Shown here piece after piece: positions 16,096-25,073 of a stretch of DNA of 64,000 nucleotides (the stretch's first letter is position 1; each line of letters begins with the position of its first letter). The notes beneath the pieces are model-generated. The model was given only the letters and a program-made list of their open reading frames with translations. It searched no databases and had not been told where the DNA came from. Source of the DNA: a virus; IMG/VR virus record IMGVR_UViG_3300032050_000080, positions 1 to 64,000 of that record; one strand, given 5' to 3'. The position numbers were made by a program, and so were the translations under genes.

Positions 16096-16479
16096 TTAAT
16101 TTGGATCTGTTACTAAACACCAATGTTTAACTTTCATTAAACCATCTTTTACTAATTCTTTTATCTCTTGTGATGTGTGTATATCCCAGATATATTCTTT
16201 ACCATCACTATTTATTTCAATCTTTAGTAATCTAGCAAAAAAGTAATTACCCATTCTATGATCAACACAAACAAGTAGTTTTGTATTAAATGGTGGATCA
16301 ATTTCATCACCAATTGAAATCCATTTCATATCTGATTTACTTTTGAGTTCTTTTAATTGTTTCTTCCACATTACCAAACTATCACTTAATAGTGGGTTAC
16401 CATTTTCTTCAGCATATTTGATAACATCAATAAGATTTTTTATTCTCTCACTATCATCTATTAGATTATCACAATTCAT
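16096..16479 (-). CDS. DUF551-like protein
   Basis: 127 residues. KWISIGDEIDPPFNTKLLVCV and the C-terminal VKHWCLVTDPN resemble the DUF551 phage family (WI.V.d.lP..g..VLv ... tHW.p.p.PP), with a helical N-terminal extension. A truncated relative lies at 30911. Function unknown. Confidence 0.65.
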   Translation of the reverse strand: MNCDNLIDDSERIKNLIDVIKYAEENGNPLLSDSLVMWKKQLKELKSKSDMKWISIGDEIDPPFNTKLLVCVDHRMGNYFFARLLKIEINSDGKEYIWDIHTSQEIKELVKDGLMKVKHWCLVTDPN

Positions 16480-16499
16480 ATTGTAAATATAATAAAAAT

Positions 16500-16757
16500 T
16501 TATAAAATTTCATTGAGTTTTATATCTCTTAATTCACTTTTCGTGTAGAAGTATTTACCATAATATAATTCATGATCTTCTTCTAAGTAAAATCCAAAAG
16601 ATCTACTATCAGTTATTCTAACCCATATTCTACTCGAACTTTTTGGAATTGGAACAGAGTCTTCCTCGACTATTTGGTATTTATTACCTAATAACATCTC
16701 AAATTCAACTCCATACTTTATTAAAGGAACACCTTTAGATATTAGAAATTCATCCAT
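16500..16757 (-). CDS. Small protein with C-terminal tag
   Basis: 85 residues; KYFYTKSELRDIKLNEIL at the end, the long form of the tail with the preceding YFYTKSEL box that recurs at 25785 and 27403. Start overlaps the stop of the upstream gene. Function unknown. Confidence 0.8.
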   Translation of the reverse strand: MDEFLISKGVPLIKYGVEFEMLLGNKYQIVEEDSVPIPKSSSRIWVRITDSRSFGFYLEEDHELYYGKYFYTKSELRDIKLNEIL

Positions 16758-17259
16758 TACTATTCATCATTAGTTCTATTCTTGATATTAAAGACGCGAA
16801 AGCATACTCATAATCATCAAAAAGTGGTACTGAAAATCTCGAACAAACAATCTCAACATTTCCTCTACGATAAAACTTTTTAGGAGCACAAGCAATTATT
16901 TTACCACTTGAGGCGAAGTGGCCAAGTTCAAGAAGTGAAATAGGAGACATAGTATCCTCAACAAAGTTTAAGAAAATAATATCTGACTCTTCGAGTTTAT
17001 TTAACTCCCAGTTTACTTGGTATCTAAACTCAGGATTCTTTTCGCTTTGTTCCCAACTTGAATCCCAAGAGTCTCTTCTGGGGTTATAGATTGTAATATT
17101 ACCTGGTGTAAAAGAAAACTCATTTATTCTATTTGTAATATCTGTCTGCCAATCAACAGCTTTACCCATTTCAATAGATCCTGCTAAGAATATCTTAATG
17201 CTATTCTCAGTAGAGAACTTTGTTTTATTATCTGGTTTTATAACTTCAATTTGTGCCAT
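16750..17259 (-). CDS. Nucleoside 2-deoxyribosyltransferase-like protein
   Basis: 169 residues. KIFLAGSIEMGKAVDWQ, YNPRRDSWDSSWEQS, FRYQVNWELNKLEESDIIFLNF and SPISLLELGHFASSGK are the conserved blocks of the phage/bacterial nucleoside deoxyribosyltransferase-like family (nucleotide salvage). The SxxELGxxAS block carries the likely catalytic glutamate (LLELG). Substrate cannot be told from sequence. Confidence 0.85.
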   Translation of the reverse strand: MAQIEVIKPDNKTKFSTENSIKIFLAGSIEMGKAVDWQTDITNRINEFSFTPGNITIYNPRRDSWDSSWEQSEKNPEFRYQVNWELNKLEESDIIFLNFVEDTMSPISLLELGHFASSGKIIACAPKKFYRRGNVEIVCSRFSVPLFDDYEYAFASLISRIELMMNSNG

Positions 17260-17657
17260 TATCTTAAAAATTTATTTATTACATCGTTTATATCATCTGT
17301 TGTGACTTTTTCTAAAAGAAGATTTGTAAATCTATTGTCTATTATATTTAAATTAATAAAATCAATAATATCTCTTCGATCACCGGTTAAAGCTAATAAT
17401 CTTGCTTCTCTAATACTTCCTCTATCAATAATTGTAATTTTGAAATCATTAGACTCCATATCCTTTTTCAACTCTTCGATAGATTCAATATTAGGAAAAT
17501 CAACTTCTGTAAAATCATAACTAATCTCATAGTTTTCCATTAAAGACTCGGTTAAATTTTTAGCCTCCCGTAAAGTAATTGGTAAGTATTCTTTTATTAT
17601 CTTAACAAACTGTAATTTACGATCTATTTTATCTTCTAATCTTATTCTAACTTTCAT
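17259..17657 (-). CDS. Hypothetical protein with L7/L12-like segment
   Basis: 132 residues. QFVKIIKEYLPITLREAKNLTESL resembles the C-terminal domain of ribosomal protein L7/L12 (VIK.vR..tgL.LkEAK.lVe), a fold borrowed by many small proteins. No tag. Function unknown. Confidence 0.7.
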   Translation of the reverse strand: MKVRIRLEDKIDRKLQFVKIIKEYLPITLREAKNLTESLMENYEISYDFTEVDFPNIESIEELKKDMESNDFKITIIDRGSIREARLLALTGDRRDIIDFINLNIIDNRFTNLLLEKVTTDDINDVINKFLR

Positions 17658-17994
17658 TTAACAAGTCATTTAATTTAATATCTCTATTTTTTACTATATA
17701 ATTATCATATTCAAGTCTTATTGTTCTGAGATAATTTATATTATTAAGTATTAAATTGTGAATAAATGGTGTAGCGAATCCATCTCTTAAAAAGATGAAG
17801 AAGTCTTCTATTTGAAGAAAAGTTAAATCATTAATTTCAATGAATTCAGCTTCATCATCAAATATTACAAAGTTGTAATACTCTTCACATTTAATTATGA
17901 AATTGATAAAGTCATAAACATCATCTATTTCAGACAACTTTGAATCTAAATCTAAATCATATTCAAATAACTCACTTTCTAATATAGACTTCAT
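17647..17994 (-). CDS. Acidic protein with C-terminal tag
   Basis: 115 residues, many D/E/I, ends VKNRDIKLNDLLNES. It overlaps the next gene by 11 bases. Function unknown. Confidence 0.78.
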   Translation of the reverse strand: MKSILESELFEYDLDLDSKLSEIDDVYDFINFIIKCEEYYNFVIFDDEAEFIEINDLTFLQIEDFFIFLRDGFATPFIHNLILNNINYLRTIRLEYDNYIVKNRDIKLNDLLNES

Positions 17995-17996
17995 TG

Positions 17997-19013
17997 TTAA
18001 TCATATTCTTCGATATATGATTTGTTTATTCTACTAAATTCGTCTAATAAAATTTGATGTTGTTCAAACTCACCACATTGAGGTGTTAAATATAAAACGT
18101 GTGGATAAAATCGACCAGACATTGGTATCAAATTATATCGAACATTCATTAAGTGAACAATAGAATCTCCAAATACTTCCATATTATCAAAGTATTGAAC
18201 TGATATTGGTTTCTTAACCTCTTCAATTTCATATTCTTTACCGTGTTTTCTCCACAATTTACTCAATCTATCATGTAGTGAGTTATCCTTATTATCAAAT
18301 AACCTACCCAAATTTTTCTTGTATAATTCAGGTGATTGTAACCTCCATAGTTCATTAGAAGTTTTCTCTTTTAAGAAATTAAATTCTTCCGAAACTTCTA
18401 TATACGATTCTAAACAATATGAATCATTTCCAGCTACACGATAAACAAATTGTCCATTATGAGATAATAGAGAGCTTCCATCTGAATAGAAAATAACACC
18501 ATCTTTTTGGTATTTGAATTTATATCTTTTTTGATCATAGTTTTCAATAATTCCTTCAATCGGTTCAAATCCTAATAGAGATAACATTTCTGGTCTACCA
18601 AGATCATGTTTACCAATCTCCCATTGGTCATGACACTTAGACATAACATCATAAACTTTCTTATCGACCCACATGAAACGCCAGTTCTCTACCTCATCAT
18701 ACTTATCATTTTCATCTAATTTAGTGATGATTTTATTTACCTCTCTTCTGTTATAAGTAAACTTACCATCAACTAAGAATTTAATAAAATCAGCAATGGT
18801 GATACCTAAGTGACTTTCTATTAGTTTTGTATTATCATCTTCGATGATATCTTCCATACCACCATAATCGTTATAACGACCGAATATGGGTAATGTACAA
18901 GGTACATAACCGCCATACTCACTTGTTGATTCTTTTAAAGGTATGATAGCACATTCATGAACACTCGTTATTGCGATGTTGCTTATTCCACAACTTACTG
19001 ACCAACTTCCCAT
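17997..19013 (-). CDS. MGSWSVSCG-family phage protein
   Basis: 338 residues beginning MGSWSVSCGISNIAITSVHE. This opening marks a family found in many large phages and bacteria with no assigned function. Two further blocks: CTLPIFGRYNDYGGMEDI and LCxPSMSGRFYPHV-like MSGRFYPHVLYL near the end. No tag of either kind. A Bacteroidetes-type box lies just upstream. Confidence 0.8.
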   Translation of the reverse strand: MGSWSVSCGISNIAITSVHECAIIPLKESTSEYGGYVPCTLPIFGRYNDYGGMEDIIEDDNTKLIESHLGITIADFIKFLVDGKFTYNRREVNKIITKLDENDKYDEVENWRFMWVDKKVYDVMSKCHDQWEIGKHDLGRPEMLSLLGFEPIEGIIENYDQKRYKFKYQKDGVIFYSDGSSLLSHNGQFVYRVAGNDSYCLESYIEVSEEFNFLKEKTSNELWRLQSPELYKKNLGRLFDNKDNSLHDRLSKLWRKHGKEYEIEEVKKPISVQYFDNMEVFGDSIVHLMNVRYNLIPMSGRFYPHVLYLTPQCGEFEQHQILLDEFSRINKSYIEEYD

Positions 19014-19038
19014 ATTTTATTTTTTACAAATATAAAAA

Positions 19039-19263
19039 TTATAAACCAATATCAGACAATTTCTTTTCTCTAAGTTCTGATTTATCACCAAATCTATCTT
19101 TATGTATTGAAATAAATTTATTGTTATCATCTCTTAAAAAATAGAAATTACTAAATGTGATGTCATCATCAAGATAGTTTGGTTCTATATCATATTCTTT
19201 ATATAAGGTTAAACTAATCCCCATATCTGATAAATTATCAGTATTTATACATATCAATTTCAT
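19039..19263 (-). CDS. SH3-like small protein with C-terminal tag
   Basis: 74 residues, MKLICINTDNLSDMGISLTL to SELREKKLSDIGL. MKxICI family. ATGA overlap with the upstream gene. Confidence 0.82.
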   Translation of the reverse strand: MKLICINTDNLSDMGISLTLYKEYDIEPNYLDDDITFSNFYFLRDDNNKFISIHKDRFGDKSELREKKLSDIGL

Positions 19264-19460
19264 ATTCCTAATTTTTCTAATTGTGAGTTTCTAATATCTG
19301 CTATCCATTCAACTTCCGCTATCTTATAAGCCACTCCGTTCATTGCGTAAAAAGAAGCTCCTTCGCCTATGTGAACTATTACATGATCAACATAACCATA
19401 ATACCAATCGTCACTATATTTAGACTTAAATCTAAATTTCATTCCTCTTTCTATTTTCAT
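19260..19460 (-). CDS. Small SH3-like protein with C-terminal tag
   Basis: 66 residues, MKFRFKSKYSDDWYYGYVD barrel start, ends IADIRNSQLEKLGI, a tail with N in place of D/E. Function unknown. Confidence 0.8.
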   Translation of the reverse strand: MKIERGMKFRFKSKYSDDWYYGYVDHVIVHIGEGASFYAMNGVAYKIAEVEWIADIRNSQLEKLGI

Positions 19461-19924
19461 TTTAATAGTTCATTTAGTTTATTGTCTCTTCTTTCTGATT
19501 TATAATCAAAGTAATCATCTACTCTATGAACAGAGAGTGTGAAATATGGTTTTTCATTTTTACCCATATCAGCTCCCAATTGATAGAGTTCATCATCAGA
19601 TAATGTTAAAAAGTAGTGAACTGTATCTCTATCATCTGATTTAATCATTAAATGTGGTAGTGATAAAGTCTTCTCACATTCTTTTTTTATTTTCTCTAAA
19701 ACTTTATTCTTACTAACCAACCAAGTAGAGTCAATATCTTTATTTTTCAACTTCATTATTTCAAATCCATTTTGAACTATTTCACTGAGTGAATTATTCC
19801 AAACTTTAAAGTTGGTTACAAAGGTAACTTCTTTCTCATAGATTGTATAGTCATAATATTTACCATATTCGAATATAACACCCCAGTGAGCTGCCATTGA
19901 TTTAGTACAAAGTAATTTACTCAT
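19457..19924 (-). CDS. Hypothetical protein with C-terminal tag
   Basis: 155 residues; N-terminal part is a divergent MKxICI-like barrel (LLCTKSMAAHWGVIFEYGKYY), followed by a helical segment and the tail ERRDNKLNELLK. Suggests domain accretion onto the barrel. Function unknown. Confidence 0.78.
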   Translation of the reverse strand: MSKLLCTKSMAAHWGVIFEYGKYYDYTIYEKEVTFVTNFKVWNNSLSEIVQNGFEIMKLKNKDIDSTWLVSKNKVLEKIKKECEKTLSLPHLMIKSDDRDTVHYFLTLSDDELYQLGADMGKNEKPYFTLSVHRVDDYFDYKSERRDNKLNELLK

Positions 19925-19969
19925 TAAATAAAAAGATTATTATCTCACAAAGATAAACAAAAAAATTAT

Positions 19970-20872
19970 TTATCCAAATAATTCTATTAACTCTTCTTTT
20001 GTCTTATCTTTTAATAAGTCATGTTTTATCATAAGACAATCATCTTCAAACCAACATTCATTACTCTCCTTTGAGAAAATTTCGGGTAAATCTTTTAGAT
20101 ATTTAATACTAAAATCATTTAGAGTTGGATCTAAAACTTTATTTAAGTTTTCCAACAAAGTTAAGTTTTTATTATAATCAGGGAAATAGATTGTCTTTGG
20201 TTCAGATCCATCTATTGATACTCTTTCTTTTCCATATTTTTTTTTACTAAACTCATCATACTTTTGATCTAAATATGGTTTTAACTCTTCCCAATTTGTA
20301 TCACTTATTTTATGACCAGCTTTAGCTTCAACTACATCAATTATACCTCTGAACCAATTAACAAGTAATCCAGGTGAATCATAATCAAATTTTGGATTTC
20401 CAGAAGCCACTTTAAAAATTGTTAATCTTTTAAAGGCATACCACATATCCATACTTGGACAAACTCCTATTTTTGTTGTATCATAAGGTATTACTAAGTA
20501 AATAACTTTACCATGTGACATTTTTACTCTTGAAAGTCTTGAAGTACAAATTGATTTATTTCTTCTTGGATATTCTTTCCAAGAATCTATATTTGATAAA
20601 ATAAGATTATGATAATTACCTACTGGTGAATGAGGTGCTATTCTTTCATGAGATGCGGAAACTGGTTTTGAATAAACTATATTTCCTATATCATTAGTTT
20701 TTCTGAAAAGTAATTGATCGCTATTAATATCATAATCTAAACTTTTTAATATAGTCAAGAAATCTCTACAATTCTCAATTAAAAGTGATTTAAATTCCTC
20801 AATTGTTATTTCTCTAACTGGTAGAACTCCATCTGATGGTCTAAACTCTTCATAATATTTAATATATCTCAT
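19970..20872 (-). CDS. N-tagged protein, possible ADP-ribosyltransferase-like
   Basis: 300 residues starting MRYIKYYEEFRPSDGVLPVR. The segment LLFRKTNDIGN ... YPRRNKSICTSRLS ... HGKVIYLVIPYDTTKIGVCPS has the spacing of an R-(S-T-S-like CTS) mono-ADP-ribosyltransferase, and T4 packages its ART (Alt) through a similar N-terminal tag. The catalytic E-x-E is not obvious, so the assignment is tentative. A TATATATTAAA element lies just upstream. Confidence 0.5.
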   Translation of the reverse strand: MRYIKYYEEFRPSDGVLPVREITIEEFKSLLIENCRDFLTILKSLDYDINSDQLLFRKTNDIGNIVYSKPVSASHERIAPHSPVGNYHNLILSNIDSWKEYPRRNKSICTSRLSRVKMSHGKVIYLVIPYDTTKIGVCPSMDMWYAFKRLTIFKVASGNPKFDYDSPGLLVNWFRGIIDVVEAKAGHKISDTNWEELKPYLDQKYDEFSKKKYGKERVSIDGSEPKTIYFPDYNKNLTLLENLNKVLDPTLNDFSIKYLKDLPEIFSKESNECWFEDDCLMIKHDLLKDKTKEELIELFG

Positions 20873-20876
20873 ACTT

Positions 20877-20888
20877 TATATATTAAAT
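20877..20888 (-). promoter_or_regulatory. Late-type promoter element
   Basis: Reads TTTAATATATAAAG on the minus strand, 4 to 16 bases before the ATG of the N-tagged gene at 20872. Confidence 0.5.
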
Positions 20889-20901
20889 ATTATTATTTAT
20901 T

Positions 20902-21510
20902 TTAATTATCACCTAATAAATCATTTATTCTACTATCTCTTTTAGATGCTTTTGATACGATTCTATCAACATCATCTTTAAATTTATTAAATTTCTCAAT
21001 GACAGTTTTATCTTTTTGTTGTTGTAAAGAAACATACATAGAGTGAATAATATCCATGTATTTATGAAGATCTTTATTATCTTTCCATCTAATGTTATTA
21101 TCACCAAAGTGAATGTTACTAACCTTAAATTGATCATCTTTTATTTCCCAACTAATTAAAAAATATATATCTCGGTAATTGGATAATTTTCTCTTTATAA
21201 TAATACTACCACTAATTCCTTCTTCAATATACCACTTTTGGTAATTATAACCAACCTCATAACCACTAAATGATATATCATCAAGAACTTGAATAAGTAG
21301 GTTTTTATATTCATCTAATTCGTTGAACCTTTCTGCTACACCATAAGATTTCTTTTCTACTTTTGTCTCCTCTTCTTTTTTCTCTTTTTTAAATAATTTA
21401 TTAAAAAGAGATTTAGTGTTATTAAGATCACAAAAAAGCCAATCCATTCCAAATAATACACCAGATGCCATAGAAAGTACTATAAGAGTGCCAATCATAA
21501 ATTCATACAT
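20902..21510 (-). CDS. Membrane-anchored protein with C-terminal tag
   Basis: 202 residues. Residues about 4-25 are one span (MIGTLIVLSMASGVLFGMDW), then a KKEKKEEETKVEKK linker and a beta-rich domain (GYEVGYNYQKWYIEEGISGS), ending KRDSRINDLLGDN. Tag predicted cytoplasmic. Function unknown. Confidence 0.78.
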   Translation of the reverse strand: MYEFMIGTLIVLSMASGVLFGMDWLFCDLNNTKSLFNKLFKKEKKEEETKVEKKSYGVAERFNELDEYKNLLIQVLDDISFSGYEVGYNYQKWYIEEGISGSIIIKRKLSNYRDIYFLISWEIKDDQFKVSNIHFGDNNIRWKDNKDLHKYMDIIHSMYVSLQQQKDKTVIEKFNKFKDDVDRIVSKASKRDSRINDLLGDN

Positions 21511-21734
21511 TATTTTTCAGTTTGTAATAATAAATCTAAAATAATTGGCTTCAATTCCTCACATTGTTTAGCCAACCTCGTAACCATTTCCATTATCTCT
21601 GGATTATCTTTATATTCATCTTCGGATAGAATACTTGTTAAAGTCCAAAATGGAGTTAATCTATTTCTAATTTTTGCTTGTGGTGTCTCTGGTACCCAGT
21701 TACCATCCTTATCTTTATGTCCAGTTTCTTCCAT
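21510..21734 (-). CDS. Hypothetical helical protein
   Basis: 74 residues, EETGHKDKDGNWVPETPQAK opening, no tag; start and stop each share one base with neighbours. Function unknown. Confidence 0.72.
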   Translation of the reverse strand: MEETGHKDKDGNWVPETPQAKIRNRLTPFWTLTSILSEDEYKDNPEIMEMVTRLAKQCEELKPIILDLLLQTEK

Positions 21735-22117
21735 TATATTCCTAATCTAATTAGTTTTTTATCTCTTATTTTCATTTCCATATCATCTATTTGGTGATTA
21801 GAACCAGCTATACCAGTACCTTCTAGTGAATATGTTATACTAACATTGTAGGTTGTAACAAGTTTAGTTTTTAAAACATCACCACCTCCATTAAGATCAT
21901 ATAGATGTTGTTTTTCCATTTTAACATAATGTATCTTAAATAAACCATCAAGTTTTAATAGTCCTTCATCTTTTAAAACTGATATAATATCTTCCGCTAC
22001 CCAAGTAGTGTAAACTGAATATTGTGAACTAAATGGTAAATCTTCAAATAATCTAACTTCGATTAGATCATCTGGTGATGTAAATAAATTTCCACTAAAC
22101 GTATATTCCATATTCAA
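21734..22117 (-). CDS. Beta-rich protein with C-terminal tag
   Basis: 127 residues ending EMKIRDKKLIRLGI. Strand-rich middle (KTKLVTTYNVSITYSLEG). Function unknown. Confidence 0.78.
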   Translation of the reverse strand: MNMEYTFSGNLFTSPDDLIEVRLFEDLPFSSQYSVYTTWVAEDIISVLKDEGLLKLDGLFKIHYVKMEKQHLYDLNGGGDVLKTKLVTTYNVSITYSLEGTGIAGSNHQIDDMEMKIRDKKLIRLGI

Positions 22118-22286
22118 TTTTATCTAATATTTGCTTAACCTCATTTAGTTCTGCTTGAGATCCGAATAACTCAACTGGTTTTCTTCCATTCAAAGCAATT
22201 ATTGGTGAATTAAGCCAACGTCTAAACTTATCTTTTTCATTGTTAAAGACACTTAGACCATATTTAAGTATTTCTCTTTTATTCAT
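22095..22286 (-). CDS. Small hypothetical protein
   Basis: 63 residues. RRWLNSPIIALNGRKPVELF resembles the antitoxin-type (Xre/MbcA-like, DUF2384) box in which xxxWLxxPxxALxGxxPxxLL is conserved. No toxin gene is adjacent. Overlaps the next gene by 23 bases. Confidence 0.65.
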   Translation of the reverse strand: MNKREILKYGLSVFNNEKDKFRRWLNSPIIALNGRKPVELFGSQAELNEVKQILDKIEYGIYV

Positions 22287-22308
22287 AACTATAAAGTTAA
22301 TAAAATTA

Positions 22309-22848
22309 TTATTTTATTCCTAATTTTTCCAACTTATCATCTCGCTCTGATTTTTTATCTATATACCCATCCCAATTTTTAAACTTATCACTAATATTTT
22401 TATCTCTTAGTTTATCCTCATATATAGATTCTATTTCACGTTTAATTCTATTTCTTAGAGATTCTATATCACCATAATAATCAACTTTACTGATTTTTAT
22501 CAACGCAAATAATTTTTGTTCATAGATAGTTATGTAATTACCTTTTTTATAACACCAAAAGTAACCAAGATCTGAATAGTATATTTTTTTAAATCTGAGC
22601 GTAATTAATCCAAATGGTGGTGTGATTAAATCAAATGGACTACTAATTTTATTTAAGTCGATTAAATTTGAAATAGCTCCTATAATAGTAGATATTAAAC
22701 TAATTGCTACTTCTACTAAAAGAAGTAGTAATGTAAATCCAATAGTAGCACCAATTGGTGTTGAAGTTTCTCTAGCCATTAAGTTAGCCAGATAAATTGT
22801 TACAATGAAAACTACAACATTTATTAATAAATATATTTTTCTTTTCAT
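22309..22848 (-). CDS. Membrane protein with C-terminal tag
   Basis: 179 residues with two spans (about 4-22 and 34-60) and a cytoplasmic-type C-terminal domain ending SERDDKLEKLGIK. Function unknown. Confidence 0.78.
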   Translation of the reverse strand: MKRKIYLLINVVVFIVTIYLANLMARETSTPIGATIGFTLLLLLVEVAISLISTIIGAISNLIDLNKISSPFDLITPPFGLITLRFKKIYYSDLGYFWCYKKGNYITIYEQKLFALIKISKVDYYGDIESLRNRIKREIESIYEDKLRDKNISDKFKNWDGYIDKKSERDDKLEKLGIK

Positions 22849-22849
22849 T

Positions 22850-23368
22850 TTATGCTAATAATGATTTTAATGCTAAATCTCTTAAATCTGATCTAAGTTG
22901 ACCTTGATTAAACTTAATATCAATAGTGTCTCCTTTTATCTTGAAAGACATAGGTTTTTTTGTACCATCTGTATTTCTTTTCCAATATCCTCGACCACGA
23001 AAAACAGTCACATTATAATTATTAATTTCAATACCAAGTGTCATTGTTGTAACAATTAGATTTGGTTTAGAAGTTATAACTATATGATATTTACTATCCA
23101 AATCAACTGACTTGGCCCATTTTTTATAGTTGTTTATATGGTTTGAAATAACATAGTTATACTCTTCAGTATTGAAATATGTTATAAGTTCTTGTTTAAC
23201 TCTTTCCTCATTACATTCGGAAACCTTTATTAAATTAATAACTCCTTTTCTGAAACCAAGTGTATTAGTTTCAGACTCACTGTTATGAATTTCTTTTGCT
23301 AATTTTGAAACCAATAACCAATCTGGTGTTTCTTTTGATAATTCTAATTGAATCAATTCTTTACTCAT
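22850..23368 (-). CDS. Hypothetical protein with divergent C-terminal tag
   Basis: 172 residues, helical N-terminal half and beta-rich C-terminal half, ending LRSDLRDLALKSLLA, a weak but recognisable tail. Function unknown. Confidence 0.75.
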   Translation of the reverse strand: MSKELIQLELSKETPDWLLVSKLAKEIHNSESETNTLGFRKGVINLIKVSECNEERVKQELITYFNTEEYNYVISNHINNYKKWAKSVDLDSKYHIVITSKPNLIVTTMTLGIEINNYNVTVFRGRGYWKRNTDGTKKPMSFKIKGDTIDIKFNQGQLRSDLRDLALKSLLA

Positions 23369-23604
23369 ATTCCTAGTTTATTTAATACTAATTCTCTAAA
23401 TAACGATTTGAACTTTCGATAGTGTATTGATCCACTTCGAAAATAAACAGCTGGTGGTTCAAAAGTATATAAACTATCATTATCAATTAAATAATAACGA
23501 GTTTTCCCATCCGCGACAACCTTTATAAAGTCTCCACTTTCAACTGATTTAACGTTCAATTTACTATCAGGGTATAACTCTTCAAGTGTTTTTTTCAAAT
23601 CCAT
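23365..23604 (-). CDS. Small protein with C-terminal tag
   Basis: 79 residues ending LFRELVLNKLGI. DFIKVVADGKTRYYLIDND forms a likely hairpin. A TTTATTATATTTGTAA box lies directly upstream. Function unknown. Confidence 0.78.
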   Translation of the reverse strand: MDLKKTLEELYPDSKLNVKSVESGDFIKVVADGKTRYYLIDNDSLYTFEPPAVYFRSGSIHYRKFKSLFRELVLNKLGI

Positions 23605-23622
23605 ATTTACAAATATAATAAA

Positions 23623-24045
23623 TTATTTCGGTAAAACCTTATGTTGATCACACTCAATTACCTCACCAGTTTCCAACTCTACTAAATATTCGTTTAACCA
23701 CAATCCTTTCTTAACTTCTTTTACAATACCATCAACTCGTCTGTTCTTGCTAACACCGATTACTCCTTTTATAAAAACTCTCACTTCATCATCAACATTA
23801 AACTTCTTATGAGTTATCTCTGCTGGATGTTTAAGTAACCATTCTTTTAGATTGTATCTATCTCCTTCCCACTCATCTTCTTCTTCATCATAACCCCAAG
23901 GTTGGATAATGAAATCTTCATATGGTTGAAACTTTTCTAAATTATCATTACAGGTTGAACACATCATATGTTGTCTATGTGATCCAACTTGCTCACCTTC
24001 TTTGTTGAGTATTCTATACTCTATTACGTTTGCTGATGTAGCCAT
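23623..24045 (-). CDS. SH3-like protein with CxxC pair
   Basis: 140 residues. CSTCNDNLEKF near residue 29 and a C-terminal barrel (VDDEVRVFIKGVIGVSKNRR ... LVELETGEVIECDQHKVLP) resembling KOW/SH3 modules. No tag. Function unknown. Confidence 0.72.
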   Translation of the reverse strand: MATSANVIEYRILNKEGEQVGSHRQHMMCSTCNDNLEKFQPYEDFIIQPWGYDEEEDEWEGDRYNLKEWLLKHPAEITHKKFNVDDEVRVFIKGVIGVSKNRRVDGIVKEVKKGLWLNEYLVELETGEVIECDQHKVLPK

Positions 24046-24114
24046 ATTTTATTTTTTACAAAGATAAAAACTTTTATTGAAAAGTTAAATAGAATTATAA
24101 ATTAAAAAATATTT

Positions 24115-24291
24115 ATGGAAGACGGACCAATGATGGAAAGACCATCTTACAGATGGGAAAACAAAGAATACTTATTAGAAGTATTTATGAAACAATTAGG
24201 TATCACAGAAGATCAATTAGAAAATGAACCTTCTTGGATCAAAGCTAAAGTTAGAGAAGCTAATATTGATAAAGTGTTAGATAATAACTAA
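24115..24291 (+). CDS. 58-residue hypothetical protein
   Basis: MEDGPMMERPSYRWENKEYL at the start; helical, conserved-looking, and followed within 5 bases by a strong terminator. Same strand as other late-type genes. Function unknown. Confidence 0.7.
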   Translation: MEDGPMMERPSYRWENKEYLLEVFMKQLGITEDQLENEPSWIKAKVREANIDKVLDNN

Positions 24292-24295
24292 AAAG

Positions 24296-24328
24296 AAAAA
24301 GGGATTGTGAAAACAATCCCTTTTTTTA
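24296..24328. terminator. Bidirectional intrinsic terminator
   Basis: GGGATTGT GAAA ACAATCCC followed by seven T, and preceded by an A-run, so it can serve the rightward gene at 24115 and the leftward gene at 24326. Confidence 0.85.
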
Positions 24329-24484
24329 TTCTTTCAATAGTTGTCTAAAAACAACTTCTGTTCCTCCATTTTCAACATCCGGTCTGATAAAAACAAGATA
24401 TTTATCATTGTTGATGTTAATTTCTTGTCTAAATCCAACCTTATTATCTTTTATGACTTCGTAGATTTTATCAAATTCGCTCAT
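24326..24484 (-). CDS. 52-residue hypothetical protein
   Basis: MSEFDKIYEVIKDNKVGFRQ at the start; two predicted strands then a helix. Its start overlaps the stop of 24481-24714 and its stop lies in the terminator. Function unknown. Confidence 0.65.
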   Translation of the reverse strand: MSEFDKIYEVIKDNKVGFRQEININNDKYLVFIRPDVENGGTEVVFRQLLKE

Positions 24485-24714
24485 AATCCTAATTCTTTTA
24501 ATCTTTCTTCTCTAATAAATGGCATCAAACATTTATCTAAATATTCATTAATATCGTTGTTCATTTGATCTCTTGTTTGTTGTGTATTATATTCCCAAAC
24601 ATATCTAGCAACAATTTCACTTATATCTTTTATTATACAATCTTTTGCTATATCGCCTAAGTTAGAAAGTTTTTCTATCTTCTCTATGGTTTCATTTGTT
24701 AATTCTATATTCAT
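24481..24714 (-). CDS. Helical protein with C-terminal tag
   Basis: 77 residues, helical, ending FIREERLKELGL. Function unknown. Confidence 0.78.
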   Translation of the reverse strand: MNIELTNETIEKIEKLSNLGDIAKDCIIKDISEIVARYVWEYNTQQTRDQMNNDINEYLDKCLMPFIREERLKELGL

Positions 24715-25073
24715 CGAATTTTATATTTATTAAATACTTCTAAGTTGTTTGGTTCTAAAATGAATTGTAATATATTCTCACATTGTTGTATGTTTTCTGC
24801 TTTGAACCTTACTAAAATTCCACTTTTGTTGGTTTCGTATGGATCAAATGAATTTATCATAAATATCTTATCTTTCGGATAAAATGTTGCTGTCGCCATT
24901 TCTCTTGAATTATCTTTATCGTGTAATCCAATATTATATAAAAATCTATCATCTTGTTCAGACTTTTCATTTAAGAGTTTACTTAATCTAATATCTCTTA
25001 AATCTTGTAAACTAACTTCCCAACCGTAGTGGTCTGTTACATTCCATGTGTATAAGTTTCCTTTGTAATCCAT
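24711..25073 (-). CDS. Protein with internal copy of the tag
   Basis: 120 residues. The first 42 residues look like the end of a tagged protein (WEVSLQDLRDIRLSKLLNE), but the frame continues into an unrelated domain (DRFLYNIGLHDKDNSREMAT..). It seems to be a read-through fusion of a tagged gene with its neighbour after loss of a stop codon. Function unknown. Confidence 0.75.
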   Translation of the reverse strand: MDYKGNLYTWNVTDHYGWEVSLQDLRDIRLSKLLNEKSEQDDRFLYNIGLHDKDNSREMATATFYPKDKIFMINSFDPYETNKSGILVRFKAENIQQCENILQFILEPNNLEVFNKYKIR

